A stretch of 32,109 nt of DNA from Pantoea sp. Ap-967 (GTDB lineage Bacteria; Pseudomonadota; Gammaproteobacteria; Pseudomonadales; Pseudomonadaceae), in the NCBI RefSeq assembly GCF_011752565.1, contig NZ_VWXK01000049.1, positions 1-32,109 of the forward strand, in the 5' to 3' direction. The first letter of the stretch is position 1; every line of letters starts with the position of its first letter. Both the position numbers and the translations under genes were made by a program. The notes under the pieces were generated by a model, which had not been told where the DNA came from, made no database searches, and saw nothing but the letters and a program-made list of their open reading frames with translations. This document shows positions 7,553 through 14,826 of this stretch, piece after piece.

Positions 7553-7993
7553 TCATTGGCCTCCGGTCAGGATCTGCAGGGGCGCCAGGCCACGCTGCAC
7601 GCTGGAGTTGACCATGTTCGAGATGCCATTGCCGCCACCGGTGCCGCGGCCCCCGGCCATGTTCGGCAATTGGCTCTGCTGGTTGATGTTGCTGCCGATG
7701 CCGTTGGTTTGCTGGGTGATCAGCGAAGTGATGCCGGCGCCGCTGCTCACGCTTGCGAAATCGCCGTCACTGAGTTCATTGGTTTGCTTGAGCACCTGGG
7801 CTGCCGGGTTGGCATTGACGGTGGTCGGATTCGGATCGGGCTGGAGGGGCTGGCGGTAGGCAATGCGTGGTTGCACATCGCGAGTGATCACGATGATGCC
7901 ATCCGCGGCCTGGGCGCTCAGGGTCGCGAGGCCCGAGCCCAATGCACAACCGACCAGCAGCAAATGGCAGATGCCTTTGTCGAGTTTCCCCAT
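7553..7993 (-). CDS. fapA: FapA, Fap chaperone-like secreted protein
   Basis: FapA is the first gene of the operon. In studied strains its loss changes the FapB/FapC ratio in fibrils, so a chaperone-like or regulatory role is proposed. The 146-residue protein begins MGKLDKGICHLLLVGCALGS, a signal peptide ending near SAQA (about 29). The mature part is Asn/Gln/Gly/Ser-rich, with VLKQTNELSDGDFASVSSGAG, ITQQTNGIGSNINQQ and a Gly-rich stretch GGRGTGGGNG. AAGGAG 8 nt upstream supports the ATG. A sigma-54-type promoter lies about 55-70 bp upstream. Confidence 0.92.
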   Translation of the reverse strand: MGKLDKGICHLLLVGCALGSGLATLSAQAADGIIVITRDVQPRIAYRQPLQPDPNPTTVNANPAAQVLKQTNELSDGDFASVSSGAGITSLITQQTNGIGSNINQQSQLPNMAGGRGTGGGNGISNMVNSSVQRGLAPLQILTGGQ

Positions 7994-8045
7994 GACGGCG
8001 ACTCCTTCTTCGGGCGCTGGTCTGTTCAGCGTTGCGAGGGAGGAG

Positions 8046-8061
8046 AGCGAAAGGCGTGCCG
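8046..8061 (-). promoter_or_regulatory. Candidate sigma-54 (RpoN) promoter for fapA
   Basis: The minus strand reads CGGCACGCCTTTCGCT. Against the consensus TGGCACG-N4-TTGCW it has the invariant GG and GC with exactly 10 bases between them, the full GGCACG block, and two mismatches overall. The predicted start is near 8035, giving a leader of about 42 nt before the fapA ATG. This is a sequence match only. Confidence 0.6.
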
Positions 8062-8092
8062 ATTTTTGATTTTATCGAGAATTCAACAGGTT

Positions 8093-8111
8093 ACGTTCAC
8101 TGCCTGAACGT
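8093..8111. promoter_or_regulatory. Palindrome upstream of the fap promoter
   Basis: ACGTTCA and TGAACGT form a perfect 7-bp inverted repeat with a 5-nt spacer, centred about 67 bp upstream of the predicted fapA start site. It has no U run and lies between genes, so a regulator-binding site is more likely than a terminator. The regulator is unknown. Confidence 0.45.
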
Positions 8112-8240
8112 GAGCTGAACATGCTGTATCAGCGTTGAGACAGAAAATCAGTAAAACGGGGTTTGGCCCAGCATTTACGTTGCTCGAAGGCCTTCAAGGC
8201 ACACTGTTTCATCAGCTTGACACTGGCCCGCAAACCCACG

Positions 8241-8266
8241 CCGAGCCCGCAGTGACGGGGGCTCGG
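8241..8266 (-). terminator. Hairpin downstream of the NadR-like kinase gene
   Basis: CCGAGCCC and GGGCTCGG form an 8-bp stem with a 10-nt loop, 24 bp after the kinase stop codon on the minus strand. The T tract after it is poor (GTGGGTTTGC), so termination may be weak. It would separate the pnuC operon from the fap promoter. Confidence 0.45.
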
Positions 8267-8289
8267 CCTGCGCGTGTTGTGTCATGGGC

Positions 8290-8841
8290 TTAACACTCGG
8301 TGGCGCAAACCGGTGTTTTGCCGGCCAGTAGCCCTTGCACCGCCTGAAGGCCGGCGGCGCTGCGCTGGGGCCAATCACCGCCAATGATCTGCACGGGGCG
8401 CTGGTGGCGCTGCAGCCAGTCGAGGCTGTCATCGAAGAACGCCTGGCGGTCGGCCAGGTCTGGCTGGCTGCGCTGGCCATCGGCTACCCAGCCCACGCCT
8501 TGCGGGCTGAGCAACAGGTGCAGGTGGTAGTGGCGGCTGAGCAGGGCCTGTTCCAGCCACGGCGGGCAGTCATCGAACAGGGCGCGGCTCCACAGCATGT
8601 TGCTGAGCAGGTGCGTGTCGAGAATCAGCAGCTCCGGGGCCTGCAGGCGTGCCTGGTCTTCCCATTGCAACTGGCCCTGGGCAATCGGGGTGATATCGGC
8701 ATAGCAGGTGTCGCGGCCTTCACGGTCAATGAAGTGGCGCACGTACTCACCTACCACGATGCCACCGAAGTGGGCCTGGATTTCGCCACTGAGCCAGCTC
8801 TTGCCGCTGGATTCCGGCCCGCACAGCACCAGAACCTTCAT
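8290..8841 (-). CDS. NadR-like AAA/P-loop kinase (predicted ribosylnicotinamide kinase)
   Basis: This is a 183-residue P-loop protein beginning MKVLVLCGPESSGKSWL, with Walker A at 8-15. It matches the ribosylnicotinamide-kinase domain of NadR but lacks NadR's helix-turn-helix and NMN adenylyltransferase parts. The family phosphorylates nicotinamide riboside to NMN in the cytoplasm, trapping what PnuC imports. Further motifs are VVGEYVRHFID, LLILDTHLLSNMLW (Walker B-like) and QRSQPDLADRQAFF. The ATG at 8841 overlaps the pnuC stop codon as ATGA, so the two genes are translationally coupled. A frame extending further upstream lies entirely inside pnuC and is not used. The substrate is inferred from the family and the neighbour. 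Confidence 0.85.
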   Translation of the reverse strand: MKVLVLCGPESSGKSWLSGEIQAHFGGIVVGEYVRHFIDREGRDTCYADITPIAQGQLQWEDQARLQAPELLILDTHLLSNMLWSRALFDDCPPWLEQALLSRHYHLHLLLSPQGVGWVADGQRSQPDLADRQAFFDDSLDWLQRHQRPVQIIGGDWPQRSAAGLQAVQGLLAGKTPVCATEC

Positions 8842-9404
8842 GCTGGCACCAGCGCTGGGTCGCGGCGCCATTCCAGCCAGCCACGCACGGCAATCAGGGT
8901 AAGCAGGGCGAACAGGCCGGCCGTGAAGTACAGCTGCTGGTGCAGGTAGAGGCCGACGTAGACCACATCCACCACAACCCACAGTGGCCAGCACTGCACG
9001 CGCTTCTGTGCCATCCACAGCTGGGCGACCAGGCTGAAGCCGGTGAGCGTGGCGTCCAGCCAGGGCATCGCGGCATCGGTCCAGTGGGCCATGGCAGCGC
9101 CAAGGGCCACGCTCAGCAGGGCGCCGGCCACCAGGCCGGCCAGCAGCGCAGGCGGCCCCAGGCGCGACACCTGGCGTGCTTCAGCCACCTGGTCAGGGCG
9201 TTTCCACTGCCACCAGCCATACAGTTGCAGCAGCGCATAGGCCAGTTGCAGGAGCATGCCGGAGTACAACTTCACCTCGAAGAACAGCCAGCCATAGATA
9301 AGTACCATCACCAGGCCGATTGGCCAGCACCAGGCGTTCTGTTTGACGGTGAGCCATACGGCGATGACGCCGAGCACGGCGGCGATGAGTTCGAGGCCGG
9401 ACAT
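8838..9404 (-). CDS. pnuC: PnuC family nicotinamide riboside transporter
   Basis: PnuC is an inner-membrane facilitator for nicotinamide riboside. The 188-residue protein has about seven hydrophobic segments and the family's aromatic signature LLQLYGWWQWKR (about 60-71). Other typical segments are AVWLTVKQNAWCWPIGLV near the start and WPLWVVVDVVYVGLYLHQQLYFTAGLFA near the end. AAGGA 6 nt upstream supports the ATG. The 4-bp overlap with a NadR-like kinase favours nicotinamide riboside over thiamine, which related PnuT proteins carry. No TPP riboswitch was seen in the short upstream gap. The upstream neighbour is the chemoreceptor gene, 91 bp away. Confidence 0.88.
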   Translation of the reverse strand: MSGLELIAAVLGVIAVWLTVKQNAWCWPIGLVMVLIYGWLFFEVKLYSGMLLQLAYALLQLYGWWQWKRPDQVAEARQVSRLGPPALLAGLVAGALLSVALGAAMAHWTDAAMPWLDATLTGFSLVAQLWMAQKRVQCWPLWVVVDVVYVGLYLHQQLYFTAGLFALLTLIAVRGWLEWRRDPALVPA

Positions 9405-9461
9405 CGGCGATCCTTGGGGCGAGAGGGGGCGCGATTGTAGCGCGTGGCAGCAGGAAGGAGT

Positions 9462-9488
9462 AGGCGCGAATCCACAAGGGTCGCGCCT
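9462..9488 (-). terminator. Hairpin after the chemoreceptor gene
   Basis: AGGCGCGA and TCGCGCCT form an 8-bp stem with an 11-nt loop in the 91-bp gap between the chemoreceptor stop and the pnuC start. There is no T run. It may be a weak terminator or a degenerate REP (GTAGGCGCGAATCCACAAGG). Confidence 0.3.
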
Positions 9489-9495
9489 GCGCAGG

Positions 9496-11133
9496 CTACA
9501 CCTTGAACTGACGCAACAGCTGTTCGAGCTCTTCGCTGAGTTGCCCCAGCGCTACCCCGGCGCTGCTCGACTGCAGCGCCGCATCGGCGGTTTGCTGGGA
9601 CAGGCCGGCGGTGTCCAGCACGTTGCGGTTGATCTCCTCGACCACATGCGATTGCTGCAAGGTGGCGCTGGCGATCGAGGCATTGAGGGCGGTGAGGTTG
9701 TGTAGCGCCTGGCTGATGGCATCCAGGCTGGTGCCGGCCTCGCGGGCTTGCTCGACGGTTTGGCGCGAGGCTTCGCTGCTGGTGTCGATGGCCTTCACGG
9801 CCGCGTCCGACTGCCCTTGCAGGTGCTCGATCATGGTATGGATTTCTGCCGTCGACTGGGCCGTGCGCTGGGCCAGCAGGCGCACTTCGTCAGCCACCAC
9901 GGCAAACCCGCGGCCTTGCTCGCCGGCGCGGGCCGCCTCGATGGCGGCGTTGAGGGCCAGCAGGTTGGTTTGTTCGGCAATCGAGCGAATCACCTCCAGC
10001 ACGCCGCCAATCTTGGTGCTATGCCCGGCCAGGTCACGGATCACCTGCACCGCCTGGTCGATGGTTGCCGAGAGCCGGTCGATCTGCTGCAGGCTGCCAT
10101 GGATGGCCTGCTGGCCGTGCTGTACCTGCTGCTGCGCGGCGCGCATTTCGCCGGCGGCCTGTTCGGCGGTCTTGGCCACGTCCTGCACGGCGTAGGTGAC
10201 TTCGTTGACGGCCGTGGCCACCTGGTCCATCTGCAACGATTGCTGGGCGCTGTGTTGCTGCGCGGCCCCGGCGTTGTCGCCGACCTGGCCGGCCGATTGG
10301 GCGAGGGCGTGGGCGGCCCCTTGCAACTGGCCGACCACACCCTGCAGCTTGCCGTTGAAGCGGTTGAAATGTTCGCCCAGGTGGGTGATTTCATCGCGGC
10401 CGTGGGTGTCCAGGCGCCGGGTCAGGTCGCTTTCGCCGCTGGCGATATTGCCCATCGCCTGCACTGCCTCCTGCAAGGGGCGGGCGATGCTGCGGGCGAT
10501 CAGTGTCACCACCAGCGCCAGCAGCAGGGCGATGGCCAAGCCGATCAGCGAGGCATCGCGCAGCTGGCGGGCGAACTCGGCCTGAACGTCATCGACATAC
10601 ACCCCCGAACCAATGATCCAGCCCCAGGGCTTGAACAGTTGGATGTAGGAAGTTTTGGCCACCGGCTCGCTGGCACCCGGCTTGGGCCAACGGTAGTCGA
10701 CGGGGCCGGCGCCCTGGCTGCGGGCCAGGGCGACCATTTCGTTGAACACGGCAAAGCCGTCTGGGTCGCGGATGGCCGAGAGGTCCTGGCCATCGAGCTT
10801 GGGGTTGGCCGCGTGCATGATCATCGTCGGCCCCAGGTCGTTGATCCAGAAATAGTCGTTCTGGTCATAGCGCAATGCGCGCACCACCTGCAGGGCCTGT
10901 TGCTGGGCCGCCTCGCGGCTGAGCGTGCCGGCGGCCTCAAGGCCTTGGTAATAGGCCAGCACCCCGGCTGCGGTCTGTACCACGTGGCGGGTCTTTTCCG
11001 CCTTGGCCTGGTACAGGTCGCCATGGATCTGGCGCAGCATCAGCAGGCCGAGCACCACCAGCATGCCCACCGCAACCACCAGGATCAGCCATAACCGCCG
11101 GCTGATCGACATCGACCGCAACGTCTTCATCAC
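9496..11133 (-). CDS. mcpP: Methyl-accepting chemoreceptor with sCache domain (McpP-like)
   Basis: This is an inner-membrane chemoreceptor signalling through CheA/CheW. The 545-residue protein has a first membrane helix (about 15-33), a periplasmic single-Cache domain (about 35-190; DYFWINDLGPTMIMHAANP and PWGWIIGSGVYVDDV are typical), a second membrane helix (about 197-217), a HAMP domain and a signalling domain. The signalling hairpin tip is EQTNLLALNAAIEAARAGEQ followed by GRGFAVVADEVR. P. putida McpP, an sCache receptor for small carboxylic acids such as acetate and pyruvate, looks like the nearest named relative, from memory and from its place next to uppP; ligands here are inferred. GTG 11133 or ATG 11130 could start it, with AGGAG 6 or 9 nt away. 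No C-terminal CheR-tether pentapeptide is present. Confidence 0.85.
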   Translation of the reverse strand: MMKTLRSMSISRRLWLILVVAVGMLVVLGLLMLRQIHGDLYQAKAEKTRHVVQTAAGVLAYYQGLEAAGTLSREAAQQQALQVVRALRYDQNDYFWINDLGPTMIMHAANPKLDGQDLSAIRDPDGFAVFNEMVALARSQGAGPVDYRWPKPGASEPVAKTSYIQLFKPWGWIIGSGVYVDDVQAEFARQLRDASLIGLAIALLLALVVTLIARSIARPLQEAVQAMGNIASGESDLTRRLDTHGRDEITHLGEHFNRFNGKLQGVVGQLQGAAHALAQSAGQVGDNAGAAQQHSAQQSLQMDQVATAVNEVTYAVQDVAKTAEQAAGEMRAAQQQVQHGQQAIHGSLQQIDRLSATIDQAVQVIRDLAGHSTKIGGVLEVIRSIAEQTNLLALNAAIEAARAGEQGRGFAVVADEVRLLAQRTAQSTAEIHTMIEHLQGQSDAAVKAIDTSSEASRQTVEQAREAGTSLDAISQALHNLTALNASIASATLQQSHVVEEINRNVLDTAGLSQQTADAALQSSSAGVALGQLSEELEQLLRQFKV

Positions 11134-11147
11134 CTGCCACTCCTGCC

Positions 11148-11161
11148 TTGTTCTTGTTATT
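11148..11161 (-). promoter_or_regulatory. Candidate Crc/Hfq (CA-motif) site in the mcpP leader
   Basis: The minus strand reads AATAACAAGAACAA, four perfect AAN units plus AA, just upstream of the AGGAG ribosome-binding site. Hfq with Crc binds AANAANAA-type sites near start codons in pseudomonads and blocks translation when preferred carbon sources are present. Confidence 0.6.
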
Positions 11162-11185
11162 CAGGTGCATCCAAGCATGCTTTGC

Positions 11186-11213
11186 TTATCGGCCACACCC
11201 GACTAATGGCTAA
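11186..11213 (-). promoter_or_regulatory. FliA (sigma-28) type promoter for mcpP
   Basis: The minus strand has GCCGATAA, an exact match to the sigma-28 -10 element, at 11193-11186. It is preceded after 15 bp by TTAGC, a partial match to the TAAA -35 element. Predicted transcription would start near 11177 and include the A-rich leader site. Sigma-28 control is usual for chemoreceptor genes. Confidence 0.65.
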
Positions 11214-11427
11214 GTGCTGGTATTTGGCTACTCTGCCATTGGGCTCGCGAGCCTTTGCAACAACGCTTTGCTAGGATTTCGGCCGTGCAAGATGAAACCT
11301 TTAGGCAAGGTGAACTTTTCCACTGGCGCCGGTCCCAGCACAGGCTGTAAAAAGGCGCGCCGCGTGCGGTAATCACTAGCAAATCAAAGAATAAGGGGCC
11401 TGCAAGAGCAGTGCTCCAGGGGGAATG

Positions 11428-12258
11428 ATGGATTTTTGGACCGCCTTGCAGGCAATTATCTTGGGTGTGGTGGAAGGGCTCACGGAGTTTCTGCCGATCT
11501 CCAGTACCGGGCACCAGATCATCGTCGCCGACCTGATCGATTTTGGTGGCGAGCGGGCCATGGCGTTCAACATCATCATCCAGCTCGCTGCCATCCTGGC
11601 GGTGGTGTGGGAGTTTCGACGCAAGATCCTCGACATTGTCTTCGGCCTGCCCAGCCAGCCCAAGGCACGGCGCTTTACCGCCAACCTGTTGCTGGCATTC
11701 CTGCCGGCCGTGGTGTTGGGCGTGCTGTTTGCCGACTTGATTCACCACTACCTGTTCAACCCGATCACCGTGGCCACGGCGCTGGTGATTGGTGGGGTGA
11801 TCATGTTGTGGGCCGAGCGCCGCGAGCACCGTGTGGACGTCGACCATGTGGACGACATGCGCTGGACCCACGCGCTGAAGATCGGCTTCGTGCAGTGCCT
11901 GGCGATGATCCCGGGCACCTCGCGCTCGGGCTCGACCATCATCGGCGGCCTGCTGTTTGGCCTGTCGCGCAAGGCGGCCACGGAGTTCTCGTTCTTCCTG
12001 GCGATGCCGACCATGGTCGGGGCGGCGGTGTACTCGGGCTACAAGTACCGTGACTTGTTCCAGCCGGGCGATTTGCCGGTGTTCGCCATCGGTTTCGTCA
12101 CCTCGTTCATCTTCGCCATGATCGCCGTGCGTGCGCTGCTCAAGTTCATTGCCAACCACAGCTATGCCGCGTTTGCCTGGTACCGCATCGTCTTTGGCTT
12201 GTTCATCCTGGCGACCTGGCAGTTCGGCTGGGTGGACTGGTCGACGGCGAACAGCTGA
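11428..12258 (+). CDS. uppP: Undecaprenyl-diphosphate phosphatase UppP (BacA)
   Basis: UppP dephosphorylates undecaprenyl diphosphate on the periplasmic side, recycling the lipid carrier for peptidoglycan and polysaccharide synthesis. The protein of 276 residues matches the family length. Both signature segments are present: EGLTEFLPISSTGH near the N-terminus, with catalytic Glu and His, and PGTSRSGSTIIGG near the middle, with the catalytic Arg. About eight membrane helices are visible. Two adjacent ATGs exist (11425 and 11428). I chose 11428 because AGGGGG ends only a few bases before it, and 11425 would leave almost no spacing. It is divergent from mcpP across about 290 bp, and the next gene starts 1 nt after its stop. 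Confidence 0.95.
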   Translation: MDFWTALQAIILGVVEGLTEFLPISSTGHQIIVADLIDFGGERAMAFNIIIQLAAILAVVWEFRRKILDIVFGLPSQPKARRFTANLLLAFLPAVVLGVLFADLIHHYLFNPITVATALVIGGVIMLWAERREHRVDVDHVDDMRWTHALKIGFVQCLAMIPGTSRSGSTIIGGLLFGLSRKAATEFSFFLAMPTMVGAAVYSGYKYRDLFQPGDLPVFAIGFVTSFIFAMIAVRALLKFIANHSYAAFAWYRIVFGLFILATWQFGWVDWSTANS

Positions 12259-12259
12259 C

Positions 12260-12688
12260 ATGGCCAAGGCACAAGGTACGGCGGCACGTGGCGCCGAACG
12301 TGGGGTGGGCGTGCGCCATGCACGCCTGAAAGGGCTGGCGCTGGGCTTGTTGTGCCTGTTGCCGGTAGTGGGCGCAGTGCAGCTGGGTTGGCGCGGGCAG
12401 GGCTGGGTAGCGCTGGCGCTGTACCCACTGGCAAGCGTGATCAGCCTGCTGTTGTACTGGCAGGACAAGCGCCAGGCCCAGCGCAACGCCTGGCGCACGC
12501 CGGAAAAGGTGCTGCACGCCAGCGAGCTGCTGGGCGGCTGGCCGGGGGCGTTGGTGGCGCAGCAGCTGCTGCGCCACAAAACCCGCAAGCTGTCGTACCA
12601 GTTGGTGTTCTGGGGGATTGTGCTGGTGCACCAGATGTTCTGGATTGACTACCTGTTCCTGGGGGCGCGGTTGTTGCCGTTCGGTTGA
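12260..12688 (+). CDS. DUF1294 family small membrane protein
   Basis: This 142-residue protein has a basic N-terminus and three to four hydrophobic segments. The DUF1294 hallmark is clear: YWQDKRQAQRNAWRTPEKVL followed by HASELLGGWPGALVAQQLLRHKTRKLSYQLVFW. Many DUF1294 proteins carry an N-terminal cold-shock domain, and this one does not. The function of the family is unknown. The ATG at 12260 is 1 nt after the uppP stop, so it is almost certainly co-transcribed and perhaps coupled with uppP. A longer frame starting inside uppP is not supported. A REP element follows the stop by 12 bp. Confidence 0.88.
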   Translation: MAKAQGTAARGAERGVGVRHARLKGLALGLLCLLPVVGAVQLGWRGQGWVALALYPLASVISLLLYWQDKRQAQRNAWRTPEKVLHASELLGGWPGALVAQQLLRHKTRKLSYQLVFWGIVLVHQMFWIDYLFLGARLLPFG

Positions 12689-12700
12689 TGGTTGCCTGTA

Positions 12701-12734
12701 CCGGCCCTTTCGCGGGCAAGCCCGCTCCTACAGG
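12701..12734 (+). repeat. Single REP element
   Basis: The block begins CCGGCCCTTTCGCGGGCAAG and ends CCCGCTCCTACAGG, a full match in form to the 35-bp P. putida REP consensus, with an imperfect stem GCGGGCAAGCCCGC. It lies between the convergent DUF1294 and YjbR genes. Confidence 0.9.
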
Positions 12735-12763
12735 GGATTGCGGCGCAATTACTAAACGGCCAT

Positions 12764-13123
12764 TTAAATCATCAACCCCACCTGCAGCCTCTTCGGCAAG
12801 CGCTTCACCACCAACTGGTGCGAGCGCTGCAGCAGGTCGCACAACTCGTCCCGGCCCATGGGGTAGGGCTGCTCCATGCTCACCCACTTGGCCCGCGCCA
12901 GGTACGGCGCCGGCCGCACACCGGGCCGGTCGCAGTAGCCCAGGAACAGCTCGTCGGCAACCTTGAACATCAACGCTGCGCCTTGCAGCCCCTGTACCGC
13001 GAACATCTTGTTGCCAGCCACCGAGAACACCCGCAGCCCGCCCCATTTGTAGTCTTCCCGCGCGCCGGGCAGGCTCAGGCAATACTCGGTCACCTGTTGC
13101 TCGGTCATTTTCTGTTTGGACAT
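12764..13123 (-). CDS. MmcQ/YjbR family protein
   Basis: This is a small cytoplasmic protein of 119 residues in the MmcQ/YjbR (CyaY-like fold, double-wing DNA-binding) family. Recognisable segments are YCLSLPGAREDYKWGGLRVFSV and GNKMFAVQ, and the YLARAKWVSM region typical of the family. Its biological role is not established. I chose the ATG at 13123 (MSKQKMTEQQV), with GGAG about 6 nt upstream; a longer frame to 13171 adds residues unlike the family. It stands alone, convergent with the DUF1294 gene and 94 bp after the VOC gene stop. Confidence 0.85.
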   Translation of the reverse strand: MSKQKMTEQQVTEYCLSLPGAREDYKWGGLRVFSVAGNKMFAVQGLQGAALMFKVADELFLGYCDRPGVRPAPYLARAKWVSMEQPYPMGRDELCDLLQRSHQLVVKRLPKRLQVGLMI

Positions 13124-13217
13124 ACCGCTCTCCACAAGCCTCGAAGGGACGCCGCCAGGTGATCGACCCACGCCCGCGTCGCCTGCAAATTGTACCCGCA
13201 GAGCCGAGCAAATAGCC

Positions 13218-13772
13218 CTATAGCACAGCAGCGCTCGAAACCAACTCCACCTGGGCGCCCCACGGTGTCAGGAAGTACATCCACTGCACACCATCGGCAT
13301 TGGTGATTGGCTCATTGAGAATCGTCAGGCCCTTGGCCTTGATGATCGACAGGCTGCGCGCCATGTCCGCGGTCTTGAGGGCAAAGTGGCTTGCGCCGAT
13401 GTCATCGCCGTGCGGGTGAACTTGATTGATGTGCAAGCCACGATACTGGAACAGTTCGATCTTGGCCCCGCCCGTCAATTCCAGCATTACGAAGCGTTGC
13501 AACTCACTGGATTGATGCCAGCGGAACTGTGTTTTCCAGGCGGGGGGGACATTGCCCGGCGTGATGTCAGAGATCACTTTGGCACCGGTCAGGTCGGAAA
13601 AGAAGCCAATAGCCGCGTTGATATCCGGCACGTTCATGCCGACGTGATCGATCATCGACACCTGAAGCCTATCGGGCGTCGATTGGGGGAGCGGGGTGCT
13701 GGTGGCGGCAGCCTGGGCATGCGAGGCGAGGGTTACGGATAATGCAATCAAGGCGGTCTTTACGGTATTCAT
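13218..13772 (-). CDS. Exported VOC (glyoxalase-fold) family protein
   Basis: This is a 184-residue protein with a signal peptide (about 1-22, ASHAQAAA) and a single vicinal-oxygen-chelate domain. Family features are MIDHVGMNVPDINAAIGFFSDLTGAKV, with a metal-ligand-type His near 43, then IELFQY, DIGASHFALKTADM and WGAQVELVSS with a Glu near the end. VOC proteins include lactoylglutathione lyases, ring-cleaving dioxygenases and antibiotic-binding proteins, and I cannot tell which this is. An exported VOC protein is less common. It is divergent from a LysR gene 123 bp away, which suggests control by that regulator. Confidence 0.8.
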   Translation of the reverse strand: MNTVKTALIALSVTLASHAQAAATSTPLPQSTPDRLQVSMIDHVGMNVPDINAAIGFFSDLTGAKVISDITPGNVPPAWKTQFRWHQSSELQRFVMLELTGGAKIELFQYRGLHINQVHPHGDDIGASHFALKTADMARSLSIIKAKGLTILNEPITNADGVQWMYFLTPWGAQVELVSSAAVL

Positions 13773-13851
13773 GGTCAGTATTTTCTCGGTTGATCAGGTA
13801 GGCGAGCAGCCCGAAGTGCTGCGATGGGAGAAGCGTATCGACCAGCCGTAA

Positions 13852-13867
13852 AATTCAAAATAGAATT
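13852..13867. promoter_or_regulatory. Palindrome between the VOC and LysR genes
   Basis: AATTC and GAATT form a perfect 5-bp inverted repeat around AAAATA, 29 bp before the LysR start and 80 bp before the divergent VOC start. LysR regulators usually bind AT-rich interrupted palindromes in such divergent gaps, so this is a candidate operator. Confidence 0.4.
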
Positions 13868-13895
13868 GCTTGAAATCCATCGTTGCAGAAATGAA

Positions 13896-14825
13896 ATGAG
13901 CAAACTTCCCGATTTCGAAGGCTTGGCCATGTTCGCCAAGGTGGCAGAAGAAGGTTCCTTCGCTGCGGCGGCGCGGGTCATGGGCGTGTCGGTGCCGACG
14001 GTGTCGCGCGCGGTCGCACGGCTGGAAGAGCGGCTGGGCGGGCGCCTGTTCAATCGCACCTCACGGCAGTTGTCGTTGACTGAATTCGGCCACAGCATGG
14101 CCGGCAAGGCGGGCGAGATCTATCGCCAGGCTGAGGAGGTCGAGGGCGAGGCCATGGAGCTGTCGGTACAGCCACGCGGCCAGGTTCGGCTGGCCGTGCC
14201 GATGTCGTTCGGGCTGCGTTGGGTGGCGCCGTTGCTGCCGAAACTGATTCGTCAGTACCCTGAGCTGTCTATCGACCTGCACCTGTCCGATGCCTCGGTG
14301 GACCTGGTGGCCGATGGTTTCGACGCAGCGTTGCGGATTGCCGCGTTGCCCGATTCGTCACTGGTGGCCAGGCGACTGTGCGCCGTTACTCAGTTTCTGG
14401 TGGCTTCGCCTGCTTACCTGCAACAGCACGGTCGCCCGCAACACCCGAGGGATTTGGCAAACGTGCCATGCCTGAGCTACGCCTACCGCGCCCGCACCCA
14501 GGTGTGGCGCTTCACCGATGCCTCCGGCACTGAAGAAGATGTTGTGCCGAACGGTCCGCTGCGCGTCACCAACTCGGATGCCATGCTGCCGGTATTGCTC
14601 GAAGGCCTGGCCATTTCCGAATTGCCAGAATTCATCGCCAGTGAATACCTGGCCGATGGCCGCTTGGAGCGGTTATTGCCTGAGTGGAGTATGACCCGGG
14701 GCGGGCTGTACTTCGTGACGCCCTCGGCGCGCACACGCCCGGCGAAGATCAGGGCACTGTCCGATTTCTTCCATGAGCACCTGTCAGACCCCGCTTGGCG
14801 TTGGGAAGGGAAGGTTATTTCATAA
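13896..14825 (+). CDS. LysR family transcriptional regulator
   Basis: This is a 309-residue LysR-type regulator with an N-terminal winged helix-turn-helix (about 1-60; EEGSFAAAARVMGVSVPTVSRAVARLEERLGGRLFNRTSRQLSLT) and a co-inducer-binding domain after about residue 90 (LRLAVPMSFGLRWVAPLLP in the sense of QVRLAVPMSFG; VDLVADGFDAALRIAALPDSSLVARRL). The second segment places it in the CrgA/DsdC-like PBP2 subgroup, which often senses small electrophiles or aromatics. I chose the ATG at 13896 (MSKLPDFEGL); the longer frame adds 24 untypical residues. Likely targets are the divergent VOC gene and the NTF2-like and monooxygenase genes downstream. Confidence 0.9.
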   Translation: MSKLPDFEGLAMFAKVAEEGSFAAAARVMGVSVPTVSRAVARLEERLGGRLFNRTSRQLSLTEFGHSMAGKAGEIYRQAEEVEGEAMELSVQPRGQVRLAVPMSFGLRWVAPLLPKLIRQYPELSIDLHLSDASVDLVADGFDAALRIAALPDSSLVARRLCAVTQFLVASPAYLQQHGRPQHPRDLANVPCLSYAYRARTQVWRFTDASGTEEDVVPNGPLRVTNSDAMLPVLLEGLAISELPEFIASEYLADGRLERLLPEWSMTRGGLYFVTPSARTRPAKIRALSDFFHEHLSDPAWRWEGKVIS

Positions 14826-14826
14826 G

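Noticed and set aside
8842..9018. An N-terminal extension of the NadR-like kinase to 242 residues.
   Set aside because: It lies inside pnuC in another frame, and the ATG at 8841 gives a protein that starts just before Walker A, as in the family.
9405..9495. A TPP or NAD-type riboswitch before pnuC.
   Set aside because: The gap is only 91 bp, largely occupied by the mcpP-side hairpin, and I saw no conserved riboswitch core.
11134..11424. A small gene in the mcpP-uppP gap.
   Set aside because: No frame with a good ribosome-binding site was found. The gap is explained by the mcpP promoter and leader, plus an unassigned uppP promoter.
11203..12588. A 461-codon minus-strand frame opposite uppP.
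   Set aside because: It is antisense to uppP and the DUF1294 gene, and its protein has no recognisable domain.
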